Below are positions 1 to 7,953 of a stretch of DNA of 64,000 bases, piece by piece (within the stretch, counting starts at the first letter, position 1; every line of letters starts with the position of its first letter). The notes beneath the pieces are model-generated. The model saw only the letters and a list, made by a program, of their open reading frames with translations, was not told the DNA's origin and made no database searches. The stretch covers positions 1,075,256-1,139,255 of the forward strand of contig JAGYJJ010000004.1 in NCBI GenBank assembly GCA_018402235.1. The letters are read 5' to 3'. A program made the translations under genes and the position numbers. The stretch is from Candidatus Nanopelagicales bacterium. GTDB lineage: Bacteria; Actinomycetota; Actinomycetes; S36-B12.

Positions 1-625
1 CGATTCCCGAAGGGTGAATGGCACCGTCGGTGATCAGCGAACCAACTCCAGCCACCCTGTCGGCGATGGCAACACCCTTCGTAAGTGGAACTGTGTACAA
101 CCCGCCCGACGCCAGTTGCCATGTCGCCACCCATACCCGCCCGCCATCGACCATCAGCGTCTCGGCGTTATGCGGACGATCGGGATAGGTGAAGCGCCAC
201 TGCCGGGCTGGTCGTGTTCGCAACCCCAACTTCTTGGGCTCACGCACTCGATAAATACTGACGTTAGGCCATGAGTCACGGTTATCACCGATGTCGCCCA
301 CCCACAGGACCGGTCGTCCCTTGTCATCAAAGCTGCTGGCAAGCCCTTCAAAGTCGCGAGCCTGCACACCCCGCAAGCGCAACTCGCTAACCGTTGCGCA
401 TGTTCGACTGTCAATTCCGTAGAGCACCGCGTCGTCGCCGGAATCGTTGTGGACCCAAATCACATCGGCATGCTGCAGAGACCGCGCCATTCCACTGATC
501 TCGATCAGGCGAGGATCGGCGAAACGACACACTTCGCGCCATTCGACCGATGCTGCTGCGGGCGCCGTGAGAGATGACAGAAGAACACCGCAGGACACAA
601 GTGTCGCCAAGAGGGTGCGGATCAA
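1..625 (-). CDS. Secreted beta-propeller-like protein, C-terminus cut by window edge
   Basis: Reads leftward off the window, so only the first 208 residues are seen. It starts at a TTG that overlaps the stop of a small upstream ORF (TTGA). Residues 1-25 form a signal peptide (MIRTLLATLV start, hydrophobic core, cleavage near APAAA). The mature part has HNDSGDD near residue 58, DFEGLA near 93 and WVGDIGDNRDSWP near 110. I recall this pattern from secreted propeller-like or esterase-like actinobacterial proteins of unknown function. No catalytic residue can be assigned. It is secreted or surface exposed by inference. The coding call is firm because the frame stays open through the edge and the composition is protein-like; the family name is tentative. 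Confidence 0.72.
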   Translation of the reverse strand, partial: MIRTLLATLVSCGVLLSSLTAPAAASVEWREVCRFADPRLIEISGMARSLQHADVIWVHNDSGDDAVLYGIDSRTCATVSELRLRGVQARDFEGLASSFDDKGRPVLWVGDIGDNRDSWPNVSIYRVREPKKLGLRTRPARQWRFTYPDRPHNAETLMVDGGRVWVATWQLASGGLYTVPLTKGVAIADRVAGVGSLITDGAIHPSGI

Positions 626-741
626 TTCGACACGATCGCAGCGACGAAAACGACCACAACGGCACCAAAGAGAACTGCCAGCGTGAGGAAGCGGCGGGTT
701 CGAGGGTCCACGTCCTCCAGCCTACGAGCGCCCCGGTCCAT
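622..741 (-). CDS. 39-residue single-pass membrane peptide, coupled to the secreted protein
   Basis: A short ORF encoding a charged N-terminus (MDRGARRLEDVDPRTRR) followed by one hydrophobic helix (LAVLFGAVVVVFVAAIV). Its stop TGA shares two bases with the TTG start of the secreted protein, which suggests translational coupling. There is no clear Shine-Dalgarno sequence before its ATG. A second in-frame ATG lies 21 bases upstream, so the start is uncertain. It diverges from the DUF2530 gene with a gap of 19 bases. No function can be assigned. The overlap and the membrane-protein character support it; its small size keeps confidence moderate. Confidence 0.5.
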   Translation of the reverse strand: MDRGARRLEDVDPRTRRFLTLAVLFGAVVVVFVAAIVSN

Positions 742-760
742 ACTTGCCAAGGGAGGAACC

Positions 761-994
761 ATGAAGTCAAGTGCTCGCGTGAGTGATCAGACCGCCATCC
801 CCGCAGTTCTCGTGGGTACCGCAGTTTGGCTCGTCGTACTTGTCGTGTTGACGATCGCCGTAGGAATAGATGCGCCGACGACCGGCGTGTGGTGGTGGGG
901 CGTGAGTGTGGTCGGCTCAGTAAGTGGCCTGATCGGGTTGGTCTTCCTTCGTTGGCGTCGTTCCCGGCTCATCAGCGGCGGAGTCGTGAACTAG
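761..994 (+). CDS. DUF2530 family two-TM membrane protein
   Basis: A 77-residue protein with two hydrophobic segments (about residues 14-34 and 44-63) and a basic tail (RWRRSR). This fits the actinobacterial DUF2530 family, whose function is unknown. The start is set by a strong GGGAGGA ribosome binding site 4-5 bases before the ATG; the longer upstream frame has no signal. DUF2530 commonly sits beside DUF3027 and DUF2771 in actinobacteria, and both follow here, which supports the assignment. It is probably an inner-membrane protein. It is convergent with the DUF3027 gene, 15 bases away. Confidence 0.78.
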   Translation: MKSSARVSDQTAIPAVLVGTAVWLVVLVVLTIAVGIDAPTTGVWWWGVSVVGSVSGLIGLVFLRWRRSRLISGGVVN

Positions 995-1009
995 CCGAAA
1001 CTGCGGCTC

Positions 1010-1762
1010 CTACAGGTCGGCGCCGGCGGAGTCGGGTTCGACTACCTCTGAATGCGCTCCACACCCGAACGCCAAAGACACCAACCGCCCATCGGCGGGT
1101 GAGAACTCGTTCGCGCACACGCCGAATGCGCGTGACAGTGGTCCGGAGACGTGAATCAAGAAACCGCATGTTGCACACGCTTTGGCAGCCGCCTCTGCCA
1201 TCGCCGCACCAGGTCCGAACTCCCCACCATCCCAGCGATCGGCCGCAACGTCACGACCGTCGACGGACAACACACGAGTGCGACCAAGTCCAACTTCCCA
1301 TCCCGTCCAACCACGTGGCTCATCGCGATCGATGATGGTGTCGATCTCATCAGCGCCGGTGAGTCCGGCCGCAAGCCGCGCATCATCCGCCGGCGTGAGC
1401 AGCACATCTCCTACTCCCAGATCCCCCGGGCGGATTCGATCGCTCCAGGGAATCCACTCAGGCGCACGAAGTGAGTCAGGGCCCGGGAGCAGCACGATCT
1501 CGCAGACAGACGGGGCTTTCGAGCGCGGCGCTCGGGCAACGGTGACCGCCCAGCGCCATCCCACATAGGCAGGATCGGTGCACGCGAATGAATGGGTGCC
1601 CAACCGCTCGCCGTCCATGACGAAACCAGCGTGTTCGCCGACGATCGCCGGTCCGACGTCGTCGGTGACCGCATCGTGCGCCAGGTCGCGCGCCTCCCGC
1701 AGCACGGCGTCCTCCTTGGGAACGTCCTTGCTGGCAACGGAACTACTGCCCTGGCCGGTCAT
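1010..1762 (-). CDS. DUF3027 domain protein
   Basis: About 250 residues. The central segment with ACTDPAYVGWRWAVTVAR, the nearby EIVLLPGPDSL and PEWIPWSDRIRPGDLGVGD match the DUF3027 family found almost only in actinobacteria. The C-terminal part has a CATC pair and a later Cys, so it may bind metal (inference). I chose the ATG at 1762 (MTGQGSS) because the conserved part begins soon after it and longer versions run into the divergent DUF2771 promoter. There is no clear Shine-Dalgarno sequence, so the start could move. Function unknown; the DUF2530, DUF2771 and CspB neighbours are the usual ones. Confidence 0.82.
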   Translation of the reverse strand: MTGQGSSSVASKDVPKEDAVLREARDLAHDAVTDDVGPAIVGEHAGFVMDGERLGTHSFACTDPAYVGWRWAVTVARAPRSKAPSVCEIVLLPGPDSLRAPEWIPWSDRIRPGDLGVGDVLLTPADDARLAAGLTGADEIDTIIDRDEPRGWTGWEVGLGRTRVLSVDGRDVAADRWDGGEFGPGAAMAEAAAKACATCGFLIHVSGPLSRAFGVCANEFSPADGRLVSLAFGCGAHSEVVEPDSAGADL

Positions 1763-1818
1763 CGACACGGAATGATTGTGGACCACCCTGCGACTGGGTA
1801 GCTCCTCGGGTGGCCCGG

Positions 1819-1824
1819 TACTGT
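1819..1824 (+). promoter_or_regulatory. Predicted -10 box TACTGT for a leaderless DUF2771 mRNA
   Basis: TACTGT lies 7 bases before the ATG at 1832 and there is no Shine-Dalgarno sequence. This spacing would put the transcription start at or next to the start codon. Confidence 0.55.
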
Positions 1825-1831
1825 CAGATTC

Positions 1832-2312
1832 ATGCCCTCTTCGCTCGTTGCCCGCCGCTCCCACCTGGCCGGTGCTGCCGCCCTGGGCGCTGCCGCCGTT
1901 CTCCTACTCAGTGGTTGCGAGAAGCCCGCGCCGGGTGTCTCTGTCTTCTCCGGAACCTCCACCGAGTACCGGACGGCCGTGTGCTGGGCCTTCGAGATCC
2001 GATGCACTCGAGCCTGGCGACTGCGCCCAGGAGTTGCTCACCGAGGCCAGCGCACGAGACGTGGTGGCAAGGGTGCCGATCGTGCCCGGCGACACCGTCG
2101 GAATCAGCGTCGATCCGAAGGTGGCCGATGCAGGCTGGACACCCGTCATCGGTCAGCAACGGCTCACAAGCACACCTTTGGATACGACCTACTACCGATT
2201 CACGTACCCGGACCTGCAGGAGGTTCCCGCCGATGGTGTGCTGCTGCAGATCGTGGCCGGTCGAGGTGAGTCGACCAAAGGCATCTGGGTCTTTCGACTC
2301 GACCGCGCCTAA
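1832..2312 (+). pseudogene. DUF2771 lipoprotein, broken by one frameshift
   Basis: The N-terminal frame from 1832 encodes a lipoprotein signal with lipobox LLSGC (Cys near residue 29) and reads to TAVCWAFE near 1995. Homology then continues in the +1 frame: DALEPGDCAQELL, VPGDTVGISVDPKVADAGWTPV, YYRFTYPDLQEVP and GIWVFRLDRA, ending at 2312. Joined, the two parts make a full-length DUF2771 protein of about 160 residues anchored outside the membrane. One extra base near 1996-2000 explains the break. Since both halves are otherwise intact, a sequencing error or a very recent mutation is likelier than old decay. Function of the family is unknown. Confidence 0.8.
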
Positions 2313-2330
2313 CGCCGCAACGGGGAGGGG

Positions 2331-2711
2331 CTAGACGTCGAGGTCGTCGGCCACCGCGCGCAGCACTGCAGCTGTCTTGCGCGCCATCTCATCGGAGGGA
2401 TAACGGCCGCGGCGCAACTGACTCGAGACTCCATCGAGCAACTTAATTAGATCCTCAGCGATGATCGCCATGTCGTCGGCTGGCTTTCGGACACCCTTTG
2501 CAACCGAGGGGGTCTCCAAGATCTTCACCGACAGCGCTTGCTTTCCACGGCGCCCATCGACCACACCGAATTCGACGCGACTACCCGGACGCAGCGCCGC
2601 GACCCCGGCCGGCAATGTGGAGACATGGACGAAAACGTCCTCGCCCTCGTCGGCGGTGACGAAACCGAAACCCTTCTCAGAGTCATACCACTTAACGGTC
2701 CCTGCGGGCAC
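2331..2711 (-). CDS. Cold shock protein with actinobacterial C-terminal extension
   Basis: A 126-residue protein. Residues 1-66 form a cold-shock OB fold with RNP1-like KGFGFV (13-18) and RNP2-like VFVHVS (26-31). The rest is a helical charged tail not found in short CspA proteins but present in the longer mycobacterial CspB type. It should bind single-stranded RNA or DNA. The start is GTG with AGGAGA about 8 bases upstream. Upstream (right) is a short duplicated CGCTGTAG element at about 2733-2755. It is convergent with the DUF2771 gene. The 5' leader may be regulatory, as in other csp genes, but I see no firm structure. Confidence 0.9.
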   Translation of the reverse strand: MPAGTVKWYDSEKGFGFVTADEGEDVFVHVSTLPAGVAALRPGSRVEFGVVDGRRGKQALSVKILETPSVAKGVRKPADDMAIIAEDLIKLLDGVSSQLRRGRYPSDEMARKTAAVLRAVADDLDV

Positions 2712-2835
2712 GGCCTTCTCCTGTCGTGTGCGCTGTAGCGCTGTAGCGCTTCGGCGGTCTCGATACTACGGCCTCACCCACCCGTCCATCGATCGGCACA
2801 TAGCGGGGCGATCCGACCCATGGCACCCTGGAACC

Positions 2836-3057
2836 ATGGCATCGGCACCGGGCGATCGGCTCCTGAGGGTGGGCATCGTGGTCACGGTCATCGGTCTACT
2901 GCTCAGCGCGGTAGCCCTCCTGCCCCTGGTATTCCCTGACCTTGAGTTGCCTGGCGCCTGGTGGTTTTTGTCCATGATCACCGGTGTGGGTTTGGCTCTG
3001 GTGATCTTCGGTCTGATCCGCGCCTCGCGGGCCCGCCGAGGTGACCGCGTACCGTAG
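2836..3057 (+). CDS. 73-residue two-TM membrane protein
   Basis: Starts MASAPGDRLLRVG and has two hydrophobic stretches (about residues 11-33 and 42-64) ending in a basic tail (RASRARRGDR). No family recognised. The start is the only ATG before the first membrane segment; CACCCT precedes it by 6 bases and could be a weak -10 box for a leaderless message. The stop TAG overlaps the GTG of the helicase-domain gene by one base, so the two are probably co-translated. Its neighbours suggest nothing more specific than an inner-membrane protein. Confidence 0.65.
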   Translation: MASAPGDRLLRVGIVVTVIGLLLSAVALLPLVFPDLELPGAWWFLSMITGVGLALVIFGLIRASRARRGDRVP

Positions 3058-4823
3058 TGCGGATGTCCGGCTCCCAACCCCGCACGCTCGCCGAGGACCT
3101 ACGCACCCGCACCGACGCCGAACTCGGAGACCTCCTGGCGGCGCGTCCTGACCTTCTCCACCCCATCCCCTCGGACATGCGGGCCCTGACAACTCGAGCA
3201 GCGACCGCACCATCGATTGCTCGTTACCTCGATGAGGTGGATAGCGTTCACCACTACGCACTGCGCGTCGCCTGCCAACTCTCCGATTCCCAGCCGACCT
3301 CCACCGATGCAATCGTGAAAACAGTGAGCAAGGATCTTGGTTCTAAGGCGCGGCCCGCCGTCAAGTTGGCCGTAGAGCGACTGTGGTCGGCGGCGTTGCT
3401 GTGGGGAACGAAGGAGAAGGTTCACGTCATCACCGCCGTGCGCGATCAGGTGATGAACGTCCCCCTGCCCACGTGGCCGCCACCGGCGTGCGATGAGGGA
3501 TCGGCCGCGGCCACCTCGGATATCGAAGCCCAGGCCGGGCTCCGCGCCCGTCTCACCCTCTCAACCATCGAAGAGGTGGGTGATAGATGGCGTCGTGATC
3601 CCGGAGCAGTCCTGCGTTCTGGCGGACTCACCACACGGGCAACCGACGCACTAGCCGAATCCCTCGACGTGAGTCGCTTCGAACTCACCTGCGCCCTCGA
3701 TGCTGCATACGCTGCCGGCCTGCTATCGATCGGACCCACGGCCGATGATCTTGGTTGGATGCCCACCGAAGCGTTCGACGAATGGTGCGAGGCATCACCG
3801 GAGCGTCGATGGGCAACCATTGTTCATGCCTGGTTGAACTCATCGACTATTTCCACGGACAAGCCGCTCGCTGCCGAAGAGCACGCATTCATCGCACCTT
3901 GGCGCCGGCAACTCCTCACCGCACTGAATTCAGCTTCCGGGGGTTGCGATATTCAAAAGACGGTGGACATCATCGATTTCCGTTGGCCACGGCGCAGCGG
4001 TAAGAAGCGGTCCGCAACTATCGCTGCGCTGTGGAAGGAGTCTGAAGTGCTCGGCGTGCTGTCGGCAGGCGTCTTATCTGCCATGGGGCGATGCGCTATC
4101 AACAACGACGACGTCTCTGCCTTAACCAAAACAGCCAAAGGTCATCTGGTACCTGAGATCGATCATGTTCACGTGCAGGCCGATCACACAATCATCGCGC
4201 CTGGTCCGATAACTCCATCGGTTGGTCGCAGACTTCGAGAGATTGCCGATATCGAATCGCGTGGTCACGCCACTGTTCTGCGCATCACCCCAGCCTCTGT
4301 TCGTCGGGCCCTGGAGACGGAGCCAGATCCACAGATATGGATTGATTTCCTTGCATCGGTGAGCACGAAGGAACTACCTCAACCAGTCGCGTACGTGATC
4401 GCAGACGCTGCCCGCTCCGAGAAATCAGTCAGGACTCGCTTCACGGCGCCCCCCGGACCCAAGGTCCGTCGGCGCTTTCGCAACAGCGCGGCCGCTTCCA
4501 CGATCGACAAGGCGGTAAGTGTCCTGCGTGCTCACGAAACGCGAGACGCCATTTCGCCACTGGATAGCAACGTGGAGGTACCGAAGATGGAAAGCGCTTC
4601 CGTCGTGGCCCAACTGCGTTACTCGATCGATCACCACGAGACAATCCACCTCACGCATGTTGAATCCGATGGATCTATCGCCGTACTACTCGTCGATCCA
4701 ATTCGCCTAGGGGGTGGATCACTCACCGCCTACGATCATCAGGCCGAGCAGGTTCGAACATTCGCTGTATCCCGCATCAATGGCATCGCCACGTTTCAGG
4801 TAAACCCGCAGGTCAGCGCGTAA
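3057..4823 (+). CDS. Helicase_C_3 / XPB-associated protein (Rv0862c-like)
   Basis: A 588-residue protein without Walker motifs, so not an active helicase by itself. The N-terminal 150 residues (LAEDLRTRTDAELGDLLAARPDLL and following) and the middle HVHVQADHTIIAPGPITP at about 372-389 match the large actinobacterial proteins annotated as helicase XPB/Ssl2 N-terminal or Helicase_C_3. In mycobacteria this gene is next to XPB; here an epimerase/acetyltransferase/peptidase block separates it from the XPB gene at 7950. A role with XPB in DNA repair or transcription is inferred. The start is GTG overlapping the previous stop; an ATG two codons later is also possible. The stop lies in the first unit of a 14-base tandem repeat. 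Confidence 0.82.
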   Translation: MRMSGSQPRTLAEDLRTRTDAELGDLLAARPDLLHPIPSDMRALTTRAATAPSIARYLDEVDSVHHYALRVACQLSDSQPTSTDAIVKTVSKDLGSKARPAVKLAVERLWSAALLWGTKEKVHVITAVRDQVMNVPLPTWPPPACDEGSAAATSDIEAQAGLRARLTLSTIEEVGDRWRRDPGAVLRSGGLTTRATDALAESLDVSRFELTCALDAAYAAGLLSIGPTADDLGWMPTEAFDEWCEASPERRWATIVHAWLNSSTISTDKPLAAEEHAFIAPWRRQLLTALNSASGGCDIQKTVDIIDFRWPRRSGKKRSATIAALWKESEVLGVLSAGVLSAMGRCAINNDDVSALTKTAKGHLVPEIDHVHVQADHTIIAPGPITPSVGRRLREIADIESRGHATVLRITPASVRRALETEPDPQIWIDFLASVSTKELPQPVAYVIADAARSEKSVRTRFTAPPGPKVRRRFRNSAAASTIDKAVSVLRAHETRDAISPLDSNVEVPKMESASVVAQLRYSIDHHETIHLTHVESDGSIAVLLVDPIRLGGGSLTAYDHQAEQVRTFAVSRINGIATFQVNPQVSA

Positions 4824-4882
4824 CCATCAGCGCGTAACCATCAGCGCGTAACCATCAGCGCGTAACAATCAGCGCGTAGCCA
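4813..4882. repeat. Five tandem 14-bp repeats spanning both convergent stop codons
   Basis: The unit TCAGCGCGTAACCA occurs five times without spacers; units 4 and 5 differ by one base each. On the plus strand unit 1 supplies GCG TAA, the stop of the helicase-domain gene. On the minus strand unit 5 supplies CGC TGA, the stop of the epimerase gene. Every unit carries the same TAA and TGA words, so both genes would still end if units were gained or lost. There are no unique spacers, so it is not a CRISPR array. Confidence 0.95.
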
Positions 4883-5984
4883 TCAACTCAATCAGATCTA
4901 CCCGCATCGCCGTGAGGTTCTCAGGAATCGGGGCAATACCGATTCCCGGTCCGGTTGGCACCGGCAATGTGCCGTTGTCGAGGACAAATGGTTTGGTCAC
5001 ATCTTCGGCGTAGTAGCGATTCGATGCACTCGTATCACCCGGCAGCGTGAAGCCCGGGAGTGCAGCCAGAGCGATATTCGCCGCCCTACCCACGCCAGTC
5101 TCGAGCATTCCCCCGCACCACACCGGGATCTCGCGTGACAGGCAGAGGTCGTGGATTTCCTTCGCCTGCACGAACCCACCCACGCGACCTGGCTTGATGT
5201 TGATATTCGAAGCTGCCTTGAATTCAATCGCCGCTTCGGCTGATTCCAGGGACAAAATGGACTCATCGAGGCAGATGGGGGTTGCACAAGCCTCAGCAAC
5301 GATTCGATGCCCCCACCAATCGTCTTCACCGAGCGGCTGCTCGATCAACAGCAGGTCGAATTCGTCCAGTCGGGCTAGATGGTGCGCATGTTCGCGCGTG
5401 TACGCCTGATTCGCATCCACTTGCAGTGGGATCGACGGCCAAAGTTCGCGGACCGCCGCAACGGGTTCTAGATCCCACCCTGGCTCGATCTTCAACTTGA
5501 TGCGCCGGTAACCGGCGTCTACGTAGCCGCCTACCTCTTCGAGGAGTTCGGCAATCGTCTCTGAGGTAGGAATGCCCACGCTCACTCCGCAGTCCACGTG
5601 ATCGCGCACTGCACCGAGGTAGTCACCCAGCGACTGCTCACGTGATTGCAGCCACGCATCAAGCACGGCAGTTGCTACGGACGCCTTCGCGAGTTCATTG
5701 CCGCGAATTACATCCAGCTTCGAACGCAAGCGCTCCGGATCCCAGTCCTGACCCAGCACGATCGGTGCGAGATAACGCTCGATGACCGCAACTGCACCGG
5801 CGGTGTACTCGGCGTTGTAGCCCGGCCACGCCATCGTGACGCATTCCCCCCAGCCATGACGACCGTCAGAATCGATGGCCTCAACGAGCACCACGTCGCG
5901 CACAGTTTGCGTTCCAAAACTGGTCCGGAATGGTCGAACGAGTGGAATCTCTAAGGAGTGGAGGCGCAGGGCTTCGATACTCAT
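4869..5984 (-). CDS. menC: o-Succinylbenzoate synthase / N-succinylamino acid racemase family
   Basis: A 371-residue enolase-superfamily enzyme. Key residues are visible: KLK lysines at 163 and 165, metal ligands D190, E215 and D240 (QVDAN, LIEQPL, ICLDES) and the second catalytic lysine K264 in NIKPGRVGG. GGMLETGVGRA and LPGDTSAS are typical of the MenC/NSAR branch. It may dehydrate SHCHC in menaquinone synthesis or racemise N-acyl amino acids; sequence alone does not decide. The stop of the next gene (COG3375 acetyltransferase) overlaps its ATG by four bases (ATGA). A COG3375 protein and an M20 deacylase next to it favour N-acyl amino acid metabolism, so the symbol is provisional. Confidence 0.82.
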   Translation of the reverse strand: MSIEALRLHSLEIPLVRPFRTSFGTQTVRDVVLVEAIDSDGRHGWGECVTMAWPGYNAEYTAGAVAVIERYLAPIVLGQDWDPERLRSKLDVIRGNELAKASVATAVLDAWLQSREQSLGDYLGAVRDHVDCGVSVGIPTSETIAELLEEVGGYVDAGYRRIKLKIEPGWDLEPVAAVRELWPSIPLQVDANQAYTREHAHHLARLDEFDLLLIEQPLGEDDWWGHRIVAEACATPICLDESILSLESAEAAIEFKAASNINIKPGRVGGFVQAKEIHDLCLSREIPVWCGGMLETGVGRAANIALAALPGFTLPGDTSASNRYYAEDVTKPFVLDNGTLPVPTGPGIGIAPIPENLTAMRVDLIELMATR

Positions 5985-6826
5985 TTCTTTGTCTCTCTCA
6001 TCAGTACGTATGAACCATTCGCGTCGAGTCCTGCAACGCTGAAGCCCGCGGCGAAAGCTTCGAGGAACTCCGTGCGCACCATCGTGCGCCAGTTGGCTGC
6101 CTCACTTGGCGACTTTCGTCGCAAGTCCACGATGTCCTCAGGGGTTTTGATTCGTCGAACATTCTCTGCATCGCGCACATCGAACGCTGGGAGCGCTCCA
6201 TCGGCAGCCACGACAGCCCGATCGCTATCGAGCAACCACCAGGCGAAGACGCGATCCGAGGGATCACCAGCGTTGATCGCGTCGTCCATATCGCCGTAGA
6301 AGTTGGGCTCGTAACCTCGAACCTCGGTGCCAAGTTTGTGCAGGTTGAGCCAGGCATTACGGCGCACCAAAGGATCGAAACTCCATACGATCGTGTCGAT
6401 GTCCTGGGATAGCGCCCACGCACGTTGATGCAACTTGATCGCCGTGCCGATGCTGCGGTTTCGATAACCGTCAAGAACACCAGCCATATGCGAATGCAAA
6501 TGCGTGTGCCATAGCGGACCGGGCTTGTCCAGCGCGTCGTCCTGCGCCACCCGATGTCGACCTACCACCGCCAGCGCCGCTCCCACCGAGGCACCAGAGC
6601 CGGAGTCGACGGCCACCGATGCATACCCGCCAGAGTGGATGAGCGCGCGGAAAAGGTTCGTGGTGACATTGGTAGCACCCGACCCCAGAGGCCACACCCG
6701 GTCGAAGATTCGCGCTCCGATGACCTGCTCATTAGGGTCATCCAGGGTCTTGATCGAGACACCGGCGCGCTCTTGGGCCCGCTCAGCTGCGCGCCACCCG
6801 TCGCTCAGCACACCATCGGTCACCAC
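5981..6826 (-). CDS. COG3375 GNAT-superfamily acyltransferase
   Basis: About 281 residues. Segments such as NEQVIGARIFDRVWP, HTHLHSHMAGVLDGYRNRSIG, KLHQRAWAL and IVWSFDPLVRRNAWLNLHKLG are characteristic of the COG3375 GNAT-like proteins often encoded beside N-succinylamino acid racemases. It probably acylates an amino acid amine, a partner step for the racemase next door (inference). The start is placed at GTG 6826: TACCGT lies exactly 6 bases upstream and no ribosome binding site is present, fitting a leaderless mRNA; the longer reading frame would overlap the divergent M20 gene. It overlaps the epimerase gene by ATGA. Confidence 0.82.
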   Translation of the reverse strand: MVTDGVLSDGWRAAERAQERAGVSIKTLDDPNEQVIGARIFDRVWPLGSGATNVTTNLFRALIHSGGYASVAVDSGSGASVGAALAVVGRHRVAQDDALDKPGPLWHTHLHSHMAGVLDGYRNRSIGTAIKLHQRAWALSQDIDTIVWSFDPLVRRNAWLNLHKLGTEVRGYEPNFYGDMDDAINAGDPSDRVFAWWLLDSDRAVVAADGALPAFDVRDAENVRRIKTPEDIVDLRRKSPSEAANWRTMVRTEFLEAFAAGFSVAGLDANGSYVLMRETKK

Positions 6827-6832
6827 AACGGC

Positions 6833-6838
6833 ACGGTA
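6833..6838 (-). promoter_or_regulatory. Predicted -10 box TACCGT for the COG3375 gene
   Basis: On the minus strand TACCGT-N6-GTG, with no Shine-Dalgarno sequence, marks a likely leaderless start at 6826. Confidence 0.5.
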
Positions 6839-6855
6839 GCGAGGAAGGACACCCC

Positions 6856-7953
6856 ATGGACACGCGGCAGTCCTTGGTCGATTCCACCCGCGCACTCGTG
6901 GAGATCGAATCCCCGACTGCGGATGCCGCGGCCTGCGCTCGCGTGGTCGACCGAGCCCAGGATGTGGCGAGCACCTGGTTGGTTGATGCCGGTCGGGTCG
7001 AGCAGCACGGTGGGCGCGCCATCTGGCGCTGGGGACCGGCTCAGCCTCGGATTTTGCTACTGGGCCACCTGGACACGGTGTGGCCGATGGGAACCATCGA
7101 ACGTCTGCCGTGGCGAGTCGAAGGGGACCGCATGACCGGTCCGGGAGTGTTCGACATGAAGGCTGGCGTGGTGCAGGGCTGGGCGGCCTTGGCCCATGCA
7201 GGAGCCCGCGTCGACGGACCCATGGGCATGTTGCTCACCACCGATGAAGAGACCGGCTCCCTGGCATCGCGAGACCTGATCGCAGACTCCATCGCACACT
7301 GTGAATCGGTGTTCGTTCTCGAACCCTCGGCCGAGGGTGCCCTGAAGACAAGACGTAAGGGCACGTCCTGGTACCACCTCACCTTCGCTGGTCGCGCTGC
7401 GCATGCCGGCTTGGATCCACAAAAGGGGATTAACGCTTCGGTTGAAGCAGCGCACTTCATCACCGAAGCGGTGACCTGGGCTAACACGGCCGAAGGCACA
7501 TCCGTAACTCCGACCGTGCTCACCGCAGGCACCACTGCCAATACCGTCCCGGCAGAGGCCTCGCTCACTGTTGATGTCCGAGCATGGTCGAGATCTGAGC
7601 AGGAACGTGTGGACGAACAAGTGCGCAATTGGCAGCTTCACCACCCGCAGGCATCGTGGCGCATCGATGGCGGCATCGACCGCGCTGCCCTCGAAGAGAG
7701 TGCATCGGCGCAGCTGTTCGCCCTCGCCCAGGCGGTCGCGCGGACTCTCGGTCTGCCGGAACTGCGCGAGTGCGCAGTGGGTGGAGCCAGCGATGGCAAC
7801 CTCACCGCAGCCGCGGGTGTGGCAACACTTGATGGTCTAGGTGCCGTAGGTGATGGTGCGCATGCTGATCATGAGTGGGCTTCCATCTCCGGTATGGAAG
7901 AACGATCCCGTCTACTCGCAGGAATCTTGCAGTCGATGGTGAGTGGGTCATGA
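6856..7953 (+). CDS. M20 metallopeptidase / deacylase, carboxypeptidase G2-like
   Basis: A 365-residue cytosolic hydrolase. Metal ligands and catalytic residues fit M20A: H71 and D73 (GHLDTVW), D100 (FDMK), E131-E132 (DEETG), E156 and the C-terminal HADHEW (336-341). The dimerisation insert begins around H183. It should cleave an N-acyl or peptide bond on an amino acid. Next to a COG3375 acyltransferase and a racemase it would complete an acylation, racemisation and deacylation cycle (inference). GAAGGA lies about 6 bases before ATG. Its TGA overlaps the ATG of the XPB gene, so the two are coupled. Confidence 0.88.
   Translation: MDTRQSLVDSTRALVEIESPTADAAACARVVDRAQDVASTWLVDAGRVEQHGGRAIWRWGPAQPRILLLGHLDTVWPMGTIERLPWRVEGDRMTGPGVFDMKAGVVQGWAALAHAGARVDGPMGMLLTTDEETGSLASRDLIADSIAHCESVFVLEPSAEGALKTRRKGTSWYHLTFAGRAAHAGLDPQKGINASVEAAHFITEAVTWANTAEGTSVTPTVLTAGTTANTVPAEASLTVDVRAWSRSEQERVDEQVRNWQLHHPQASWRIDGGIDRAALEESASAQLFALAQAVARTLGLPELRECAVGGASDGNLTAAAGVATLDGLGAVGDGAHADHEWASISGMEERSRLLAGILQSMVSGS

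Noticed and set aside
2733..2755. Operator in front of the cold-shock gene
   Set aside because: The short CGCTGTAG duplication is too small to call a binding site.
4813..4882. CRISPR array
   Set aside because: The 14-bp units follow each other without spacers and no cas gene is near.
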